NCBI GenBank assembly: GCA_021775475.1
Contig: JAJFHS010000017.1
Span: forward strand, 95,303-159,302
Length of the DNA stretch: 64,000 bases
From: Hyphomicrobiales bacterium
GTDB taxonomy: Bacteria > Pseudomonadota > Alphaproteobacteria > Rhizobiales > JAJFHR01
Direction of reading: 5' to 3'
Shown: piece by piece, positions 32,963 through 42,008 of the stretch
Layout of the letters: the number at the start of each line of letters is the position of its first letter
Position numbering within the stretch: position 1 is the stretch's first letter
Notes under the pieces: model-generated
What the model was told of the DNA's origin: nothing
Database searches by the model: none
The model's input: only the letters and a program-made list of their open reading frames with translations
Program-made: the position numbers and the translations under genes

Positions 32963-34075
32963 CTAATTGAGGATTTTTGCAACGTGGTCACCGATTGCCA
33001 AAGACGACGTCAGGCCAGGTGATTCTATGCCAAACAAATGAACCAGACCGGTAATGCCATGATCGGCGGGCCCCTGGATCATAAAGTCTTCAGCCGGTTT
33101 TCCCTGTGCCTGTATCTTGGGGCGAATACCGGCATAGCCCGGCAGGAGTGATCCATCAGGTAATCCTGGCCAGTAACGCCGGATTGCGGGGTAAAACATT
33201 TGAGCACGATCGCCGTCAACATCATAATCAAGATGATCAACCCATTCCACATCAGGCCCAAAGCGCGCCTGACCGCTTAAATCCAGAGTAAGATGGATGC
33301 CGAGGCCAGCGCTTTCGTCGGGAACCGGATAGATCAGGTGATTGAAAGGCGACTTTGTGCTCAGGGAAAAATAATTGCCCTTGGCATAAAATTGGTCCGG
33401 CACCAGGGTTTGAGGAAATCCTTCCATTGATCGCGCTATTTCGGGCGCAAACAAACCGGCGGAATTTATCAAGGTGCGGGCGTGCAACGCCATAATTTCG
33501 CCTTGAGCCTCTACCTTTAACACCAACCTGCCATCAGCTGCCTGAGTGCTCACAACACGAGCGTTCAATACCACCATGCCACCAGACGTCTCAATATCTC
33601 CCTGCAACGACAGCATAAAACCATGGGTGTCAATGATACCGGTAGAGGGTGACAACAAGGCGCTCTCACAACAACAATCCGGCTCCAGCGCCAATACATC
33701 CTGTTTGCTCAAAGCGTCGAGATCATTTACACCGTTTAGCTCTGCATTGGTTTTGATCGACTGGAGTTTTTCCACCTGGTCCGGGTTGGTGGCGACAATC
33801 AGCTTGCCACATTTTCTGTAATTAAGCCCGCGTTCTTGTACGTAATGATATAGAGCGGATTTTCCTGCTACACAGAAATCCGCCTTGTGCGAGCCAGGCG
33901 GATAGTAAATTCCAGCGTGAATAACTTCGCTGTTTCGCGATGAAGTTTCCGACCCGATCAAACCCGCAGCCTCAAGAACCATAACCTCGCGGCCTTGCAA
34001 TGCCAGTGAACGCGCTATAGATAATCCAACGACACCTGCACCAATGACGACACAGTCAATCTTTTCACAATACAC
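32963..34075 (-). CDS. FAD-dependent oxidoreductase, L-2-hydroxyglutarate oxidase (LhgO)-like
   Basis: A 370-residue flavoprotein of the DAO superfamily. The N-terminus has the dinucleotide-binding fingerprint VVIGAGVVGLSIARSLA followed by the acidic strand end VMVLEA. The segment SETSSRNSEVIHAGIYYPPGS is characteristic of the L-2-hydroxyglutarate dehydrogenase/oxidase subgroup. The C-terminus contains GYAGIRPKI and LFGIESPGLTSSLAIG, again as in LhgO. It is probably a cytoplasmic or membrane-associated 2-hydroxyacid oxidase; the exact acid is inferred. The start is GTG, with no strong ribosome site. It sits in the same direction as the HerA/kinase pair upstream and the cytochromes downstream. 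Confidence 0.82.
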   Translation of the reverse strand: MYCEKIDCVVIGAGVVGLSIARSLALQGREVMVLEAAGLIGSETSSRNSEVIHAGIYYPPGSHKADFCVAGKSALYHYVQERGLNYRKCGKLIVATNPDQVEKLQSIKTNAELNGVNDLDALSKQDVLALEPDCCCESALLSPSTGIIDTHGFMLSLQGDIETSGGMVVLNARVVSTQAADGRLVLKVEAQGEIMALHARTLINSAGLFAPEIARSMEGFPQTLVPDQFYAKGNYFSLSTKSPFNHLIYPVPDESAGLGIHLTLDLSGQARFGPDVEWVDHLDYDVDGDRAQMFYPAIRRYWPGLPDGSLLPGYAGIRPKIQAQGKPAEDFMIQGPADHGITGLVHLFGIESPGLTSSLAIGDHVAKILN

Positions 34076-34093
34076 GTTTAAATCTCAGTCTTC

Positions 34094-36082
34094 TTATTCG
34101 GGGATGTTTTCTGATGTATTTTCAAGATTTGAAGAAGGTCGGGCAAATCCCCCCACACCCAATGCTTCCGCTGGTGATTTTAACCTGATACTGGGTGCGG
34201 GTTTTGACGCCAGTGTGAGATTTTCCGATCGCCGGTCAGGATGATGTGATGGCGGGGTTTGAGTTTCAATTGAACCTCTGCGGTCAAAATTTTCGAGGCC
34301 TTGGGCAGGTGTGCGGCTTGGGGTTGTTTCTGCATTTTCCTGGTGATCATCGGTATGCGAATTTTCCAATTCCTGTGTGGTCAAACCCGCAATGGCTTCA
34401 GGCGCGCTTGATGCCCGCCAGCGCGCTATGACTGATTCAATGAATTCGGTATTGGTAATCTCCCTTGTCCACTGATCGGAAAAACTGGCAGCACCTCGTT
34501 TGGGCAAAGCATGTTCGGGCAAAGAATCAAAATGAATGCGCCCCGGCAACGCCAGACCTTCACCAAAGGCAATCGCTTCACGGTCGCGCATCGAGGGTAT
34601 GAATTCCATCAAGCTGGTTGCAGCATCAGAGATTGCCGCCTTGACGATCTCCTGATCTTTTTCATTGGTCATCCTCATGGCAAAAACCGTGTTGCACTGG
34701 GACAGGATGGTGGCATCAAGTTCGGCGGGCCGTTGGGTTACAATACCAAGAGAAACGCCATATTTCCGCCCCTCCTTGGCAATGCGGGAGATTGCGCGTT
34801 TGGTCGGCTCAAACCCCAGTTCGGTATCCTCAGGCATATATCTGTGCGCTTCTTCGCAAATCAGCGTTATCGGCACATAACCTTCATTCCACAATCCAAA
34901 ATCAAAGGTCATGCGGCACAGAACCGAAACCACAACGTTAGTAACCTCCGAGGGAAAGCCGGTCAGTTCAATAATTGTTATGGGCTTGCCGTTTACGGGT
35001 ATTCTAAACAGTCGGCACAGTACACTTGCCATGTCATCATGTACGGTGAGGCTGCCAAACATGAAAGAATAACGTGGGTCTTGGGTGATAGCCTCGAGCC
35101 TGGTTTTGAGACGTTTGTAGGGCGCCAATGTACTGCGCTGGTCGAGGCCACCCATTTTCTCCTGCAACAGGATCATCAAATCTGAAATCCGGTAGGGCAC
35201 CGGCGTATCAACGGTAAAAATACCGCTATCGGTAGCGCGCCGTTGCAGACGTGAACGCCCCGACGTTGAGGGCGTGTTTTTGGCGGCATAGTATGATTTG
35301 GCCAGAGGTATGAGCTCGGCCAGAACGCTGGCATCCTCTTCGCGGTCACTTTGATTGCCGATGAGGACTTCAACAGTTTCTTCAAACGTCATCAGCCAGA
35401 ACGGCAGGTTGAGATCATTTGGAGTAACGATTTCAGCCATATTGCCAAAACACGAAGAATACTCATTGTGCGGGTCCAGCAAAATCATATGCGCTTGGGG
35501 GTTTTCCTTTAAAATCGCCCGCAAAATGAGTGCAACAAGACAAGATTTTCCGGTACCTGTTGTTCCCAATATGGCAAAATGCTTTCCAAGCAATTCGTCT
35601 ACGGCCACCATCGTTGGTATGGCGCTGTCTTGTTGCAGGCTGCCAATTCTGACAGCTGAATTTGTGGTGCTGATAGAATATACGTGTTTAAGTTCTTCGC
35701 GTGTGGCTACTCTGGCACGATCACCCAGACAGGGATAAACCGAAACTCCCCGGCGAAATGTTAATGGTTCTCCGTGTTCATCCAGCGGCAATTCTCCTAA
35801 AAGTTCAAGCTCGACAATATGCATCTCACTGGCAGCACTTTCATGGCTGGGCACAGGAACACTCAGCGCGGACACCATGCCGAACACTATTGAACTGCTT
35901 GAACTGATTGCCAGCAGGGTTCCAAGCTCCGGGCTGGAAATTTTTTGAGAACTTTTACTGGCATCGTGAGGGTCGAGTAAAACAATTGCCTGTGATCCTG
36001 TGACCGAAACAATCCGGCCCATTTGCCGGGGATCATTCTCTTTGAGTGTTGAGCTCTTATTCGATGCTGAGGCTGCGTTCAT
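34094..36082 (-). CDS. HerA-like ATP-binding protein (DUF87 family)
   Basis: A 662-residue HerA/FtsK-superfamily ATPase. An N-terminal HAS-barrel-like region (about residues 20-160) precedes Walker A ILGTTGTGKSCL (near 175) and the HerA-specific DPHNEYSSCF. Walker B is ITLICEEAHRY (near 405), followed by the sensor-like RIAKEGRKYGVSLGIVTQRP and the arginine region FAMRMTNEKDQ. Such proteins form hexameric DNA motors. The usual partner nuclease NurA is absent; instead the start codon overlaps the stop of a histidine kinase gene by 4 nt (ATGA). The last 110 residues are low-complexity and polar, with many S, T, P and N. The cellular role is unknown. Confidence 0.85.
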   Translation of the reverse strand: MNAASASNKSSTLKENDPRQMGRIVSVTGSQAIVLLDPHDASKSSQKISSPELGTLLAISSSSSIVFGMVSALSVPVPSHESAASEMHIVELELLGELPLDEHGEPLTFRRGVSVYPCLGDRARVATREELKHVYSISTTNSAVRIGSLQQDSAIPTMVAVDELLGKHFAILGTTGTGKSCLVALILRAILKENPQAHMILLDPHNEYSSCFGNMAEIVTPNDLNLPFWLMTFEETVEVLIGNQSDREEDASVLAELIPLAKSYYAAKNTPSTSGRSRLQRRATDSGIFTVDTPVPYRISDLMILLQEKMGGLDQRSTLAPYKRLKTRLEAITQDPRYSFMFGSLTVHDDMASVLCRLFRIPVNGKPITIIELTGFPSEVTNVVVSVLCRMTFDFGLWNEGYVPITLICEEAHRYMPEDTELGFEPTKRAISRIAKEGRKYGVSLGIVTQRPAELDATILSQCNTVFAMRMTNEKDQEIVKAAISDAATSLMEFIPSMRDREAIAFGEGLALPGRIHFDSLPEHALPKRGAASFSDQWTREITNTEFIESVIARWRASSAPEAIAGLTTQELENSHTDDHQENAETTPSRTPAQGLENFDRRGSIETQTPPSHHPDRRSENLTLASKPAPSIRLKSPAEALGVGGFARPSSNLENTSENIPE

Positions 36083-36927
36083 TGTACCGGTTCCTTCACA
36101 CCCTTATTAGGCAGGGTAATGGTCACTTCGGTTCCCCTGTCGAGCGCACTTTCAATTTCCAGCGAGCCATCATGAGCTTCGCAAAGTGCTTTGGCGATTG
36201 GCAGGCCCAAACCGGTTCCATTAAATTTTCTGTTAAATCCGGTTTCAATCTGGCGAAATGGCTCAAGCGCAACATGGATCAGATCGGCGGGTATACCCTC
36301 GCCAGAATCGGTAATGACTATCTTGATATGATCATCACCACTGTTTATGCACAACACCGAGATATGACCTTCTTCAGGTGTAAACTTAATCGCATTGCCA
36401 AGTATGTTGAGGATGATTTGTCTCAGTTTTACCGGGTCCGCGCGAATTTGCGGCAGGTTTTCGTCAATGTTAGTTTCGACTGAAATCTTGGCATCGCGTG
36501 CCACCCCGCTGAGCATGGCGACACAGGTGTTGATAATATCCTGGGGATTTACGGTTTCAATACACAACAACAGCTTTCCGCTTTGAATTTTGGATATTTC
36601 CAGAATACCATTAACAATTGCCAGCAAATGGCCTGCTGAGTCATTGATGTAAGAAGCATATTCTGCCACCAGTTCCTTCGGTGGATTTTTTTCTTTTGCA
36701 TTTGAGAGAATTTCCGAAAATCCCAATATGGCATTCAGGGGTGTCCTGAGCTCATGGTTCATAGTGGCGATAAAGCTCAGGCTTTCACTGTTGGCAAGTT
36801 CTGCTTCAACCCGGGCAACCTTATGGGCCATGGCGGCATCGTGACGCATGACCGCATTGCCCAGATTGCCGGCATAGTTCGACAGCAACCTGTTATTTTC
36901 ACTTCCTTTGCCTCTGGACAGAAACAA
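36079..36927 (-). CDS. Soluble sensor histidine kinase
   Basis: A 282-residue histidine kinase without any membrane helix or recognisable sensory domain. After about 45 residues comes a HisKA helix with the phospho-acceptor histidine in MNHELRTPLNAILGFSEIL. The ATP-binding domain has the N box NILGNAIKFTPEEG, the G1 box ITDSGEGIP, an F region and G2 NGTGLGLPIAKAL. It starts with TTG at 36927 behind a good GAGGTG box. No response regulator lies nearby. The gene is translationally coupled to the HerA-like ATPase downstream, an unusual pairing. Upstream, 238 nt (36928-37165) hold no gene and probably its promoter. Confidence 0.88.
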   Translation of the reverse strand: MFLSRGKGSENNRLLSNYAGNLGNAVMRHDAAMAHKVARVEAELANSESLSFIATMNHELRTPLNAILGFSEILSNAKEKNPPKELVAEYASYINDSAGHLLAIVNGILEISKIQSGKLLLCIETVNPQDIINTCVAMLSGVARDAKISVETNIDENLPQIRADPVKLRQIILNILGNAIKFTPEEGHISVLCINSGDDHIKIVITDSGEGIPADLIHVALEPFRQIETGFNRKFNGTGLGLPIAKALCEAHDGSLEIESALDRGTEVTITLPNKGVKEPVQ

Positions 36928-37165
36928 CGAATCACCTCGATTTTGATGTCAATTGACTACAACCCTAATAGTTTGAATTGGATAATATGGTATTAATTTT
37001 TTGCGGTTTACCCAGGGAAACCGGGTAAATTCAGTTGTTTTGAAGTATTAGGAGCGATTGAAATTACGGATTGATTTCACGAGATTTTCGCTCAACAAGC
37101 GTAGATTTCTCACACCCCGAGACTTGGCCTATAAAGATTGAGTTTCATCATCAATAGATTGTTGT

Positions 37166-37912
37166 TCATTCAGGCAGCCAGGGCATCCCGGCTATCCGGG
37201 TTGAATGCTGCTTCATAAACTCAAGTGGGCCGAATACTAAACTGCCGTGCCCATCGGTCTTCTTCAACCGCTCAAGATTGCTGTAATGGCAGATACTATT
37301 TTCTGCAAAACAAAATCCATCATACCCGAGCTTATCAAGGAAATTAAACAATTGACGCCCCTCCTTTTCCCTCCAGTGATATTCCAGCAGCAACAAGGGG
37401 CGGGCTTTGCGCAGCAAAGTTTCTGCACCCATCAGGGCTTTCAATTCGTGCCTTTCGACATCAAGTTTTATGAAGGCAACCTCTTCAATATTATGATCTT
37501 TAGAAAAACTATCAATTGTAATCATTTCAACTTCGACGGACTCCGAGCGATCTTGCGTCTGTTCAATGCTTGCATGTCTGGCACCACTGAAATCGCGAAA
37601 CAGCTGAACGTCTCCTGAACAATCAGAACAGGCTTTGTCGATAACACGCAGATTAGCCAGATTGAACTGTGTTTTGACCCTTGCTAAATGTGGTTGCAGT
37701 TCCGGTTGTGGTTCAAATGCAAAGACGCGGCCGTTTTGACCAACTGCACGGGAAAGCCAGTAAGAATATATTCCCTTGTTGGCGCCCACATCAAAAACCG
37801 TTGCGCCACGCAGATCAAGGCACCGCACAAATGCAAGCTCATGTTTTTCCTTACGCAGTCGAAAACGCCAGAATCGGTGAATCATGCGAAGTTTGAATAC
37901 AATGTCTTGCAT
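37166..37912 (-). CDS. FkbM family methyltransferase
   Basis: A 248-residue SAM-dependent methyltransferase. The SAM site is ATVFDVGANKGIYSYWLSRAVG (in parts: FDVGANKG and YSYWL) with the acidic residue in VFAFEPQPE. The family-specific centre VAFIKLDVERHELKALMGAE and LLLLEYHWRE follow. FkbM-type enzymes methylate hydroxyls on polyketides, glycans or lipids; the target here is unknown. It is divergent from an acyl-CoA synthetase across 145 nt, and a polysaccharide-type flippase operon lies a few kilobases further on. The start has only a weak ribosome site; an internal ATG at codon 10 is possible. Confidence 0.85.
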   Translation of the reverse strand: MQDIVFKLRMIHRFWRFRLRKEKHELAFVRCLDLRGATVFDVGANKGIYSYWLSRAVGQNGRVFAFEPQPELQPHLARVKTQFNLANLRVIDKACSDCSGDVQLFRDFSGARHASIEQTQDRSESVEVEMITIDSFSKDHNIEEVAFIKLDVERHELKALMGAETLLRKARPLLLLEYHWREKEGRQLFNFLDKLGYDGFCFAENSICHYSNLERLKKTDGHGSLVFGPLEFMKQHSTRIAGMPWLPE

Positions 37913-38057
37913 ATTATACTTTTTGCCTCTTGGATTTGGACCAGCCCGGAAAAATAATTTATATTATCATGTAGACGGCAGTAAGTGACACCTTTCTGCG
38001 TAATGGTAGTGGCGTTGTTTTAGCAAGCCTGCTGAATTTGGTTTTGGAGAGTTTTAT

Positions 38058-39674
38058 ATGCTGCCTGGAAAAATGCCTTATGACGACCTGATGCGAGCAT
38101 TTCACTGGCAGGTGCCCTCAAACTACAATATCGGCGTAGACATTTGTGACCGCTGGGCCCGTTCAGATCCTACCCGCATTGCCCTGATCCACAAACGCCC
38201 CGACGGCGAAGTTGAACGTTTCAGCTATTCTGATCTCAAAGATCAATCAAACCGGTTGGCCAATCTTTTGCGCAGCCACGGCATTAAGCGCGGTGATCGC
38301 GTGGCGTTGCTGTTGCCGCAATGTCCCCAAACCTGTTTCGGCCACATTGCAATATACAAACTGGGCGCGATTGTTGTACCGCTGGCATCCTTGTTTGGAG
38401 TTGATGCCCTGGAGTTTCGCCTCAACAATTCTGGTGCTAGGATCGTGATCACCAATGATCAGGGGGCTAAAAAAATTGCGGCTATCCGTGGTCGGCTGAA
38501 TTCGCTTGAGCAGGTGTTTAATATCGATGATGCCGGACCAGATGAACTGAACCTAGAGCGTGAGATGAGTCAGTTCAGGCCGGATTTTGATCCCGTTGAA
38601 ACGTCTCCCGACGATCCCGCGTTGATGGTCTATACGTCTGGCACCACCGGTCCACCCAAAGGCGCTTTACATGGCCACCGTGTGCTTCTGGGCCATTTGC
38701 CCGGTGTACAATATCATCATGATTTTTTTCCTCAAGATGGCGATTTAACTTGGACACCGGCAGACTGGGCCTGGGCCGGCGGCCTGTTGAACATATTGCT
38801 GCCGTCGCTGCATTTCGGTGTGCCCGTTCTGGCTTACAGGTTTGATAAATTCAGCCCTGAAACCGCCTTTGAGCTGATGGCCGAATTCAAGGTTCGCAAT
38901 GTGTTCATTCCACCAACAGCATTGAAGATGTTGCGTATCATCGACGAGCCTGCAAAGCGCTATGATCTTGATCTCAGAACAATTGCCTCAGGCGGAGAAG
39001 CGCTTGGCCGTGAAGTTTACGACTGGGCGCAATCGCAGCTGGGGATTACCATCAACGAATTTTACGGCCAAACCGAATGCAATATTGTCCTGTCATCGTG
39101 TCAGGCAATCGGTATCAGCAAGGCCGGTGCCATTGGCCGGGCAGTCCCCGGCCACACGGTTGCAATCATCAATGAAAACGGCGAGGTGCTTGACCCCGGC
39201 GAGGCTGGCACAATAGCCATTAAAAGGCCCGATCCCGTGATGTTTTTACAATACTGGAAAGACCCTGAAGCCACAGTAAAAAGATATATTGGTGATTGGC
39301 TCACAACTGGCGACCAGGGTGTGATGGACGCTGAGGGATATATATCATTCATCGGTCGCGATGATGACGTTATTACCAGCGCGGGTTATCGCATTGGCCC
39401 TGGTGAAATTGAAGATTGCCTGATTGGTCATGAGGCCGTGTCGCTGGCTGCAGCTGTCGGTAAACCGGATCCTTTGCGCACTGAAATCGTCAAGGTGTTT
39501 ATTGTCCTCAAACAGGGTTTTGAGGCCAGCGATGACATGGCCGACTCCATTCAGGCCCACGTGCGCCAGCGATTGTCGGCGCACGAATATCCGCGCGAAA
39601 TTGAATTTGTCGACCACCTTCCCCTGACAACCACCGGAAAAGTCATCCGGCGGCTGTTGCGAGATCAGGTTTGA
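38058..39674 (+). CDS. Acyl-CoA synthetase (AMP-forming), acetyl/medium-chain type
   Basis: A 538-residue ANL-superfamily ligase. The P-loop is VYTSGTTGPPKGALHGH (about residues 193-209), the A5 motif is NEFYGQTECN, A7 is LTTGDQGVMDAEGYISFIGR, A8 is DVITSAGYRIGPGEIED, and the catalytic lysine lies in PLTTTGKVIRRLLRD at the C-terminus. The layout (538 residues, WTPADWAWAGG, YDLDLRTIASGGE) resembles the acetyl-CoA-synthetase-like medium-chain or benzoate-type acyl-CoA ligases. It activates a carboxylic acid to acyl-CoA in the cytoplasm. It starts at ATG with GGAGAG 8 nt upstream and is monocistronic, followed by an inverted repeat. Confidence 0.88.
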   Translation: MLPGKMPYDDLMRAFHWQVPSNYNIGVDICDRWARSDPTRIALIHKRPDGEVERFSYSDLKDQSNRLANLLRSHGIKRGDRVALLLPQCPQTCFGHIAIYKLGAIVVPLASLFGVDALEFRLNNSGARIVITNDQGAKKIAAIRGRLNSLEQVFNIDDAGPDELNLEREMSQFRPDFDPVETSPDDPALMVYTSGTTGPPKGALHGHRVLLGHLPGVQYHHDFFPQDGDLTWTPADWAWAGGLLNILLPSLHFGVPVLAYRFDKFSPETAFELMAEFKVRNVFIPPTALKMLRIIDEPAKRYDLDLRTIASGGEALGREVYDWAQSQLGITINEFYGQTECNIVLSSCQAIGISKAGAIGRAVPGHTVAIINENGEVLDPGEAGTIAIKRPDPVMFLQYWKDPEATVKRYIGDWLTTGDQGVMDAEGYISFIGRDDDVITSAGYRIGPGEIEDCLIGHEAVSLAAAVGKPDPLRTEIVKVFIVLKQGFEASDDMADSIQAHVRQRLSAHEYPREIEFVDHLPLTTTGKVIRRLLRDQV

Positions 39675-39695
39675 GGAAGGGCAATTCCTTCCTTC

Positions 39696-39778
39696 TTCGT
39701 CATCTCCGCGCAGGCGGAGATCTTCTATCGACATTTTCCAGGACGGTAGAAGATTCCCGCCTGCGCGGGAATGACGAA
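39696..39778. repeat. REP-like inverted repeat downstream of acyl-CoA synthetase gene
   Basis: Arms of about 33 nt (39696-39727 and 39746-39778) are complementary apart from a few substitutions. Each arm contains its own palindrome (CTCCGC-GCAG-GCGGAG and TCCCGC-CTGC-GCGGGA). It lies between two convergent genes and could act as a terminator, but the motif also resembles the abundant GTCATTCCCGC-type repeats of alphaproteobacteria. It differs in sequence from the element at 1827-1944. Confidence 0.85.
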
Positions 39779-39807
39779 TAACGTGGGCTTAATTAAAGGC
39801 AGCGAGT

Positions 39808-40731
39808 TCAAGCCTGTTTCTCATTGTAGTAGTAATTGGCATTGCGACCGAAAAACAGCTTACGAATTATCCGGCGGGATTTCTCTGATTTTCTCAAAGG
39901 ATTTATCACCGCAAAAGCCATATTGAAGGCGGCAACCTTTAATCCATCCGCCCACGGTTTTTTACCCGGTGCCGCCTGCGCCAATCCGGCCTGTCGCAAC
40001 ATCGCGTTCATAAACCGCACTTTGTTACGGCGTAAAACAGAGGGCGTTTTCCAGGTGATTGCCATCGAGATAGAATATTGATCGCCGGTGCGCACCCAAT
40101 GCGGCATCATGTAGGGAACAAAAATACCGTCACCGGCTTCAAGTTCATATACGGTTGCACGGTTTTCAAATTCCGGGCTGTAGCTCATATTGCGAAACTT
40201 GCTCGGGCTGATTTCCATAGCTTCTTCACTGACCAACTTACAATCATCATTTTCAAATACGTGGAAAGATTTATCGCCGTGCAACTGCACGAAAAAATTC
40301 TCTTCGGCATCAATATGAAACGGTGTGGTTGAATTGGCAGATGAGATAAAAATAAACCCCTGAAAATCTTCCAGTGGTTCGGCATCGTCAGGTAGCCGCT
40401 CGGACACCTGATCCAGGCAGGTCTTGATAAACGCCTTGTAGTCTGGATCCTGCTCGACGTTTTTAATCACCATCCAGGCGTGGCAATCCTCGATCTGGCG
40501 GATGGTTTCTTCAACCGACAGGTCAATTTTTGGCGTATCTTCATAGGCTTGACCGGGCTCAAGGTCACCGGAATTATATTCAATCCTGTCCCTGTCCATT
40601 GATTTTGCCAGTTCAATCAAACGCGGCAGATTAAACAAGCGATGTTTGGCCACATCATGAGTGTAGGCGAAAGAGCGCGTTGGGTAATTTTGATTAAAGT
40701 CCCGCGGGTCATACTGAAGATGATTGGTCAT
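39808..40731 (-). CDS. Cupin-like (JmjC-type) domain protein
   Basis: A 307-residue protein with a JmjC/cupin-8-like fold. The iron site is suggested by TTPFHIDAEENFFVQLHGDKSFHVFE (HxD plus a later His) and by VPYMMPHWVRTGDQYSIS (distal His), as in 2-oxoglutarate/Fe(II) hydroxylases. A C-terminal basic region (RKSEKSRRIIRKLFF) follows. I chose the ATG at 40731 because AAAGGAG precedes it and it overlaps the stop of the acyltransferase gene as ATGA; the longer frame upstream lies inside that gene. It is the last gene of a three-gene operon with a flippase and an acyltransferase. Similar proteins act in natural-product or lipid pathways; substrate unknown. Confidence 0.78.
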   Translation of the reverse strand: MTNHLQYDPRDFNQNYPTRSFAYTHDVAKHRLFNLPRLIELAKSMDRDRIEYNSGDLEPGQAYEDTPKIDLSVEETIRQIEDCHAWMVIKNVEQDPDYKAFIKTCLDQVSERLPDDAEPLEDFQGFIFISSANSTTPFHIDAEENFFVQLHGDKSFHVFENDDCKLVSEEAMEISPSKFRNMSYSPEFENRATVYELEAGDGIFVPYMMPHWVRTGDQYSISMAITWKTPSVLRRNKVRFMNAMLRQAGLAQAAPGKKPWADGLKVAAFNMAFAVINPLRKSEKSRRIIRKLFFGRNANYYYNEKQA

Positions 40732-42008
40732 CTTTTTGCTCCTTTCAAATATTGATAATAAAGCGATTTGGCTTTTGCCCTGACCTTGCGGCGGGCTTTG
40801 ATTAATCCACACGTTATGACAAACCATGTTTTTGCAGGCGGTGAAGCTGTCGAAATAATGATGTCTGTGCTCGATATTTTTTGCCGCCACAACCGATTGA
40901 TCATCGGGTGGTCCGGGGTGGCGAGAGAATCAACTTCTGTGATCACAGGATCATTGCCAAGCGCCTTTGTGACCTCCAGCATCAGGAGGACACCGGGAGA
41001 GTACCTTGCGTAATTCTCGTCATATGTAATTTTGTTCAACCACGCCTGATGACCGGCATGGTGGGCGAAGGTGATCGCAAGTGTTCGGTTGTCGAGACGC
41101 AGCCGCCACAATTTGCACTGATTGTTTTTAACCAGACCGGTGGTGGACGTTTTCAAAAATTCGGCCAAATCCTGACGGCTGTTAAACGCAGTTTGTTTGC
41201 GCCCTTTCCAACCGGCACCTTCAAGTTGCAGAAAATCGTCAATCCACGACGAAATATCATCATCTTCCTGAAAGGTTTCAAATTTCAGACACCCGCGATC
41301 ATTCAAGCGGTTTTTAAGGCGGCGATATTCCTTGCGCTTTTTGCTGCTTAACGCAGATTTAAGATAAGCATCGCCGTCAAACTCACACATCATCGCGGCA
41401 CGTTGATGCCGGTCAAACTCGCAAATAAGCAGATCTTCGTTGCTGGTAACACGCAATATGGCATCATACATCGGGCCAGCACCAGACACATTGGACATCA
41501 TCAAGCGCCCCGAAGCACCTGTTTGCGTCAATGCATTTTGAAAAAGAGCTGAGAGTGCCTTGTCTCCAGCGTCGCGATCGACAACAGGGTGGCCCATATA
41601 GCTTTGCAGGTGGTGCCAGTTTCTTAAATATGCCGGGCCTATGGCTGGTATCGCGCGAACACGATGGACCACAAGCCAGCCCACCAGGCGTTTGTTTTTC
41701 GGGTCTGATTGTGCTGCGTCCCCAAGGTGCTGCCAGGCTAAAATAACGTCGGGAGATTGCGAGTTTTTGTCGAGATGTTCGAGCGCCGGAGCGAGAATAG
41801 CGGCACCATAGACAAGATTTGGCACCAAAGCCCGTTTGTTCAGTTCACGTAACTGTGGTGCATAAAGTGCAAGAGCTTCGCGTGCTGGCAGACGTTCAGA
41901 CACTATCTTTACGCCCGATACCTCAAACGGCACATGGCGCAATGCTGTGATGGCATCACGGGTAATCTGAGGTATTTTGTTGGCAAAATTGACCATGACA
42001 TCAGACAT
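40728..42008 (-). CDS. GNAT/BioF2-like (CelD-type) acyltransferase
   Basis: A protein of about 426 residues that I read as a double-GNAT (CelD/BioF2-like) acyltransferase. The C-terminal domain shows SSKKRKEYRRLKNRLND, LQLEGAGWKGRKQTAFNS, and LAITFAHHAGHQAWLNKITYDENYARYSPGVLLMLEV, which together resemble the FemAB/CelD acceptor and acyl-CoA binding segments (the GWKG and YSPGVLL motifs). These enzymes often act in extracellular polysaccharide biosynthesis. The start is placed at 42008, 8 nt inside the flippase gene; ATG at 41996 is also possible, and the longest frame (to 42116) is less likely because it would overlap the flippase by 116 nt. Confidence 0.75.
   Translation of the reverse strand: MSDVMVNFANKIPQITRDAITALRHVPFEVSGVKIVSERLPAREALALYAPQLRELNKRALVPNLVYGAAILAPALEHLDKNSQSPDVILAWQHLGDAAQSDPKNKRLVGWLVVHRVRAIPAIGPAYLRNWHHLQSYMGHPVVDRDAGDKALSALFQNALTQTGASGRLMMSNVSGAGPMYDAILRVTSNEDLLICEFDRHQRAAMMCEFDGDAYLKSALSSKKRKEYRRLKNRLNDRGCLKFETFQEDDDISSWIDDFLQLEGAGWKGRKQTAFNSRQDLAEFLKTSTTGLVKNNQCKLWRLRLDNRTLAITFAHHAGHQAWLNKITYDENYARYSPGVLLMLEVTKALGNDPVITEVDSLATPDHPMINRLWRQKISSTDIIISTASPPAKTWFVITCGLIKARRKVRAKAKSLYYQYLKGAKR

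Noticed and set aside
34511..35185. 224-codon plus-strand frame opposite the HerA-like gene
   Set aside because: Antisense to a gene with clear Walker motifs; protein looks random.
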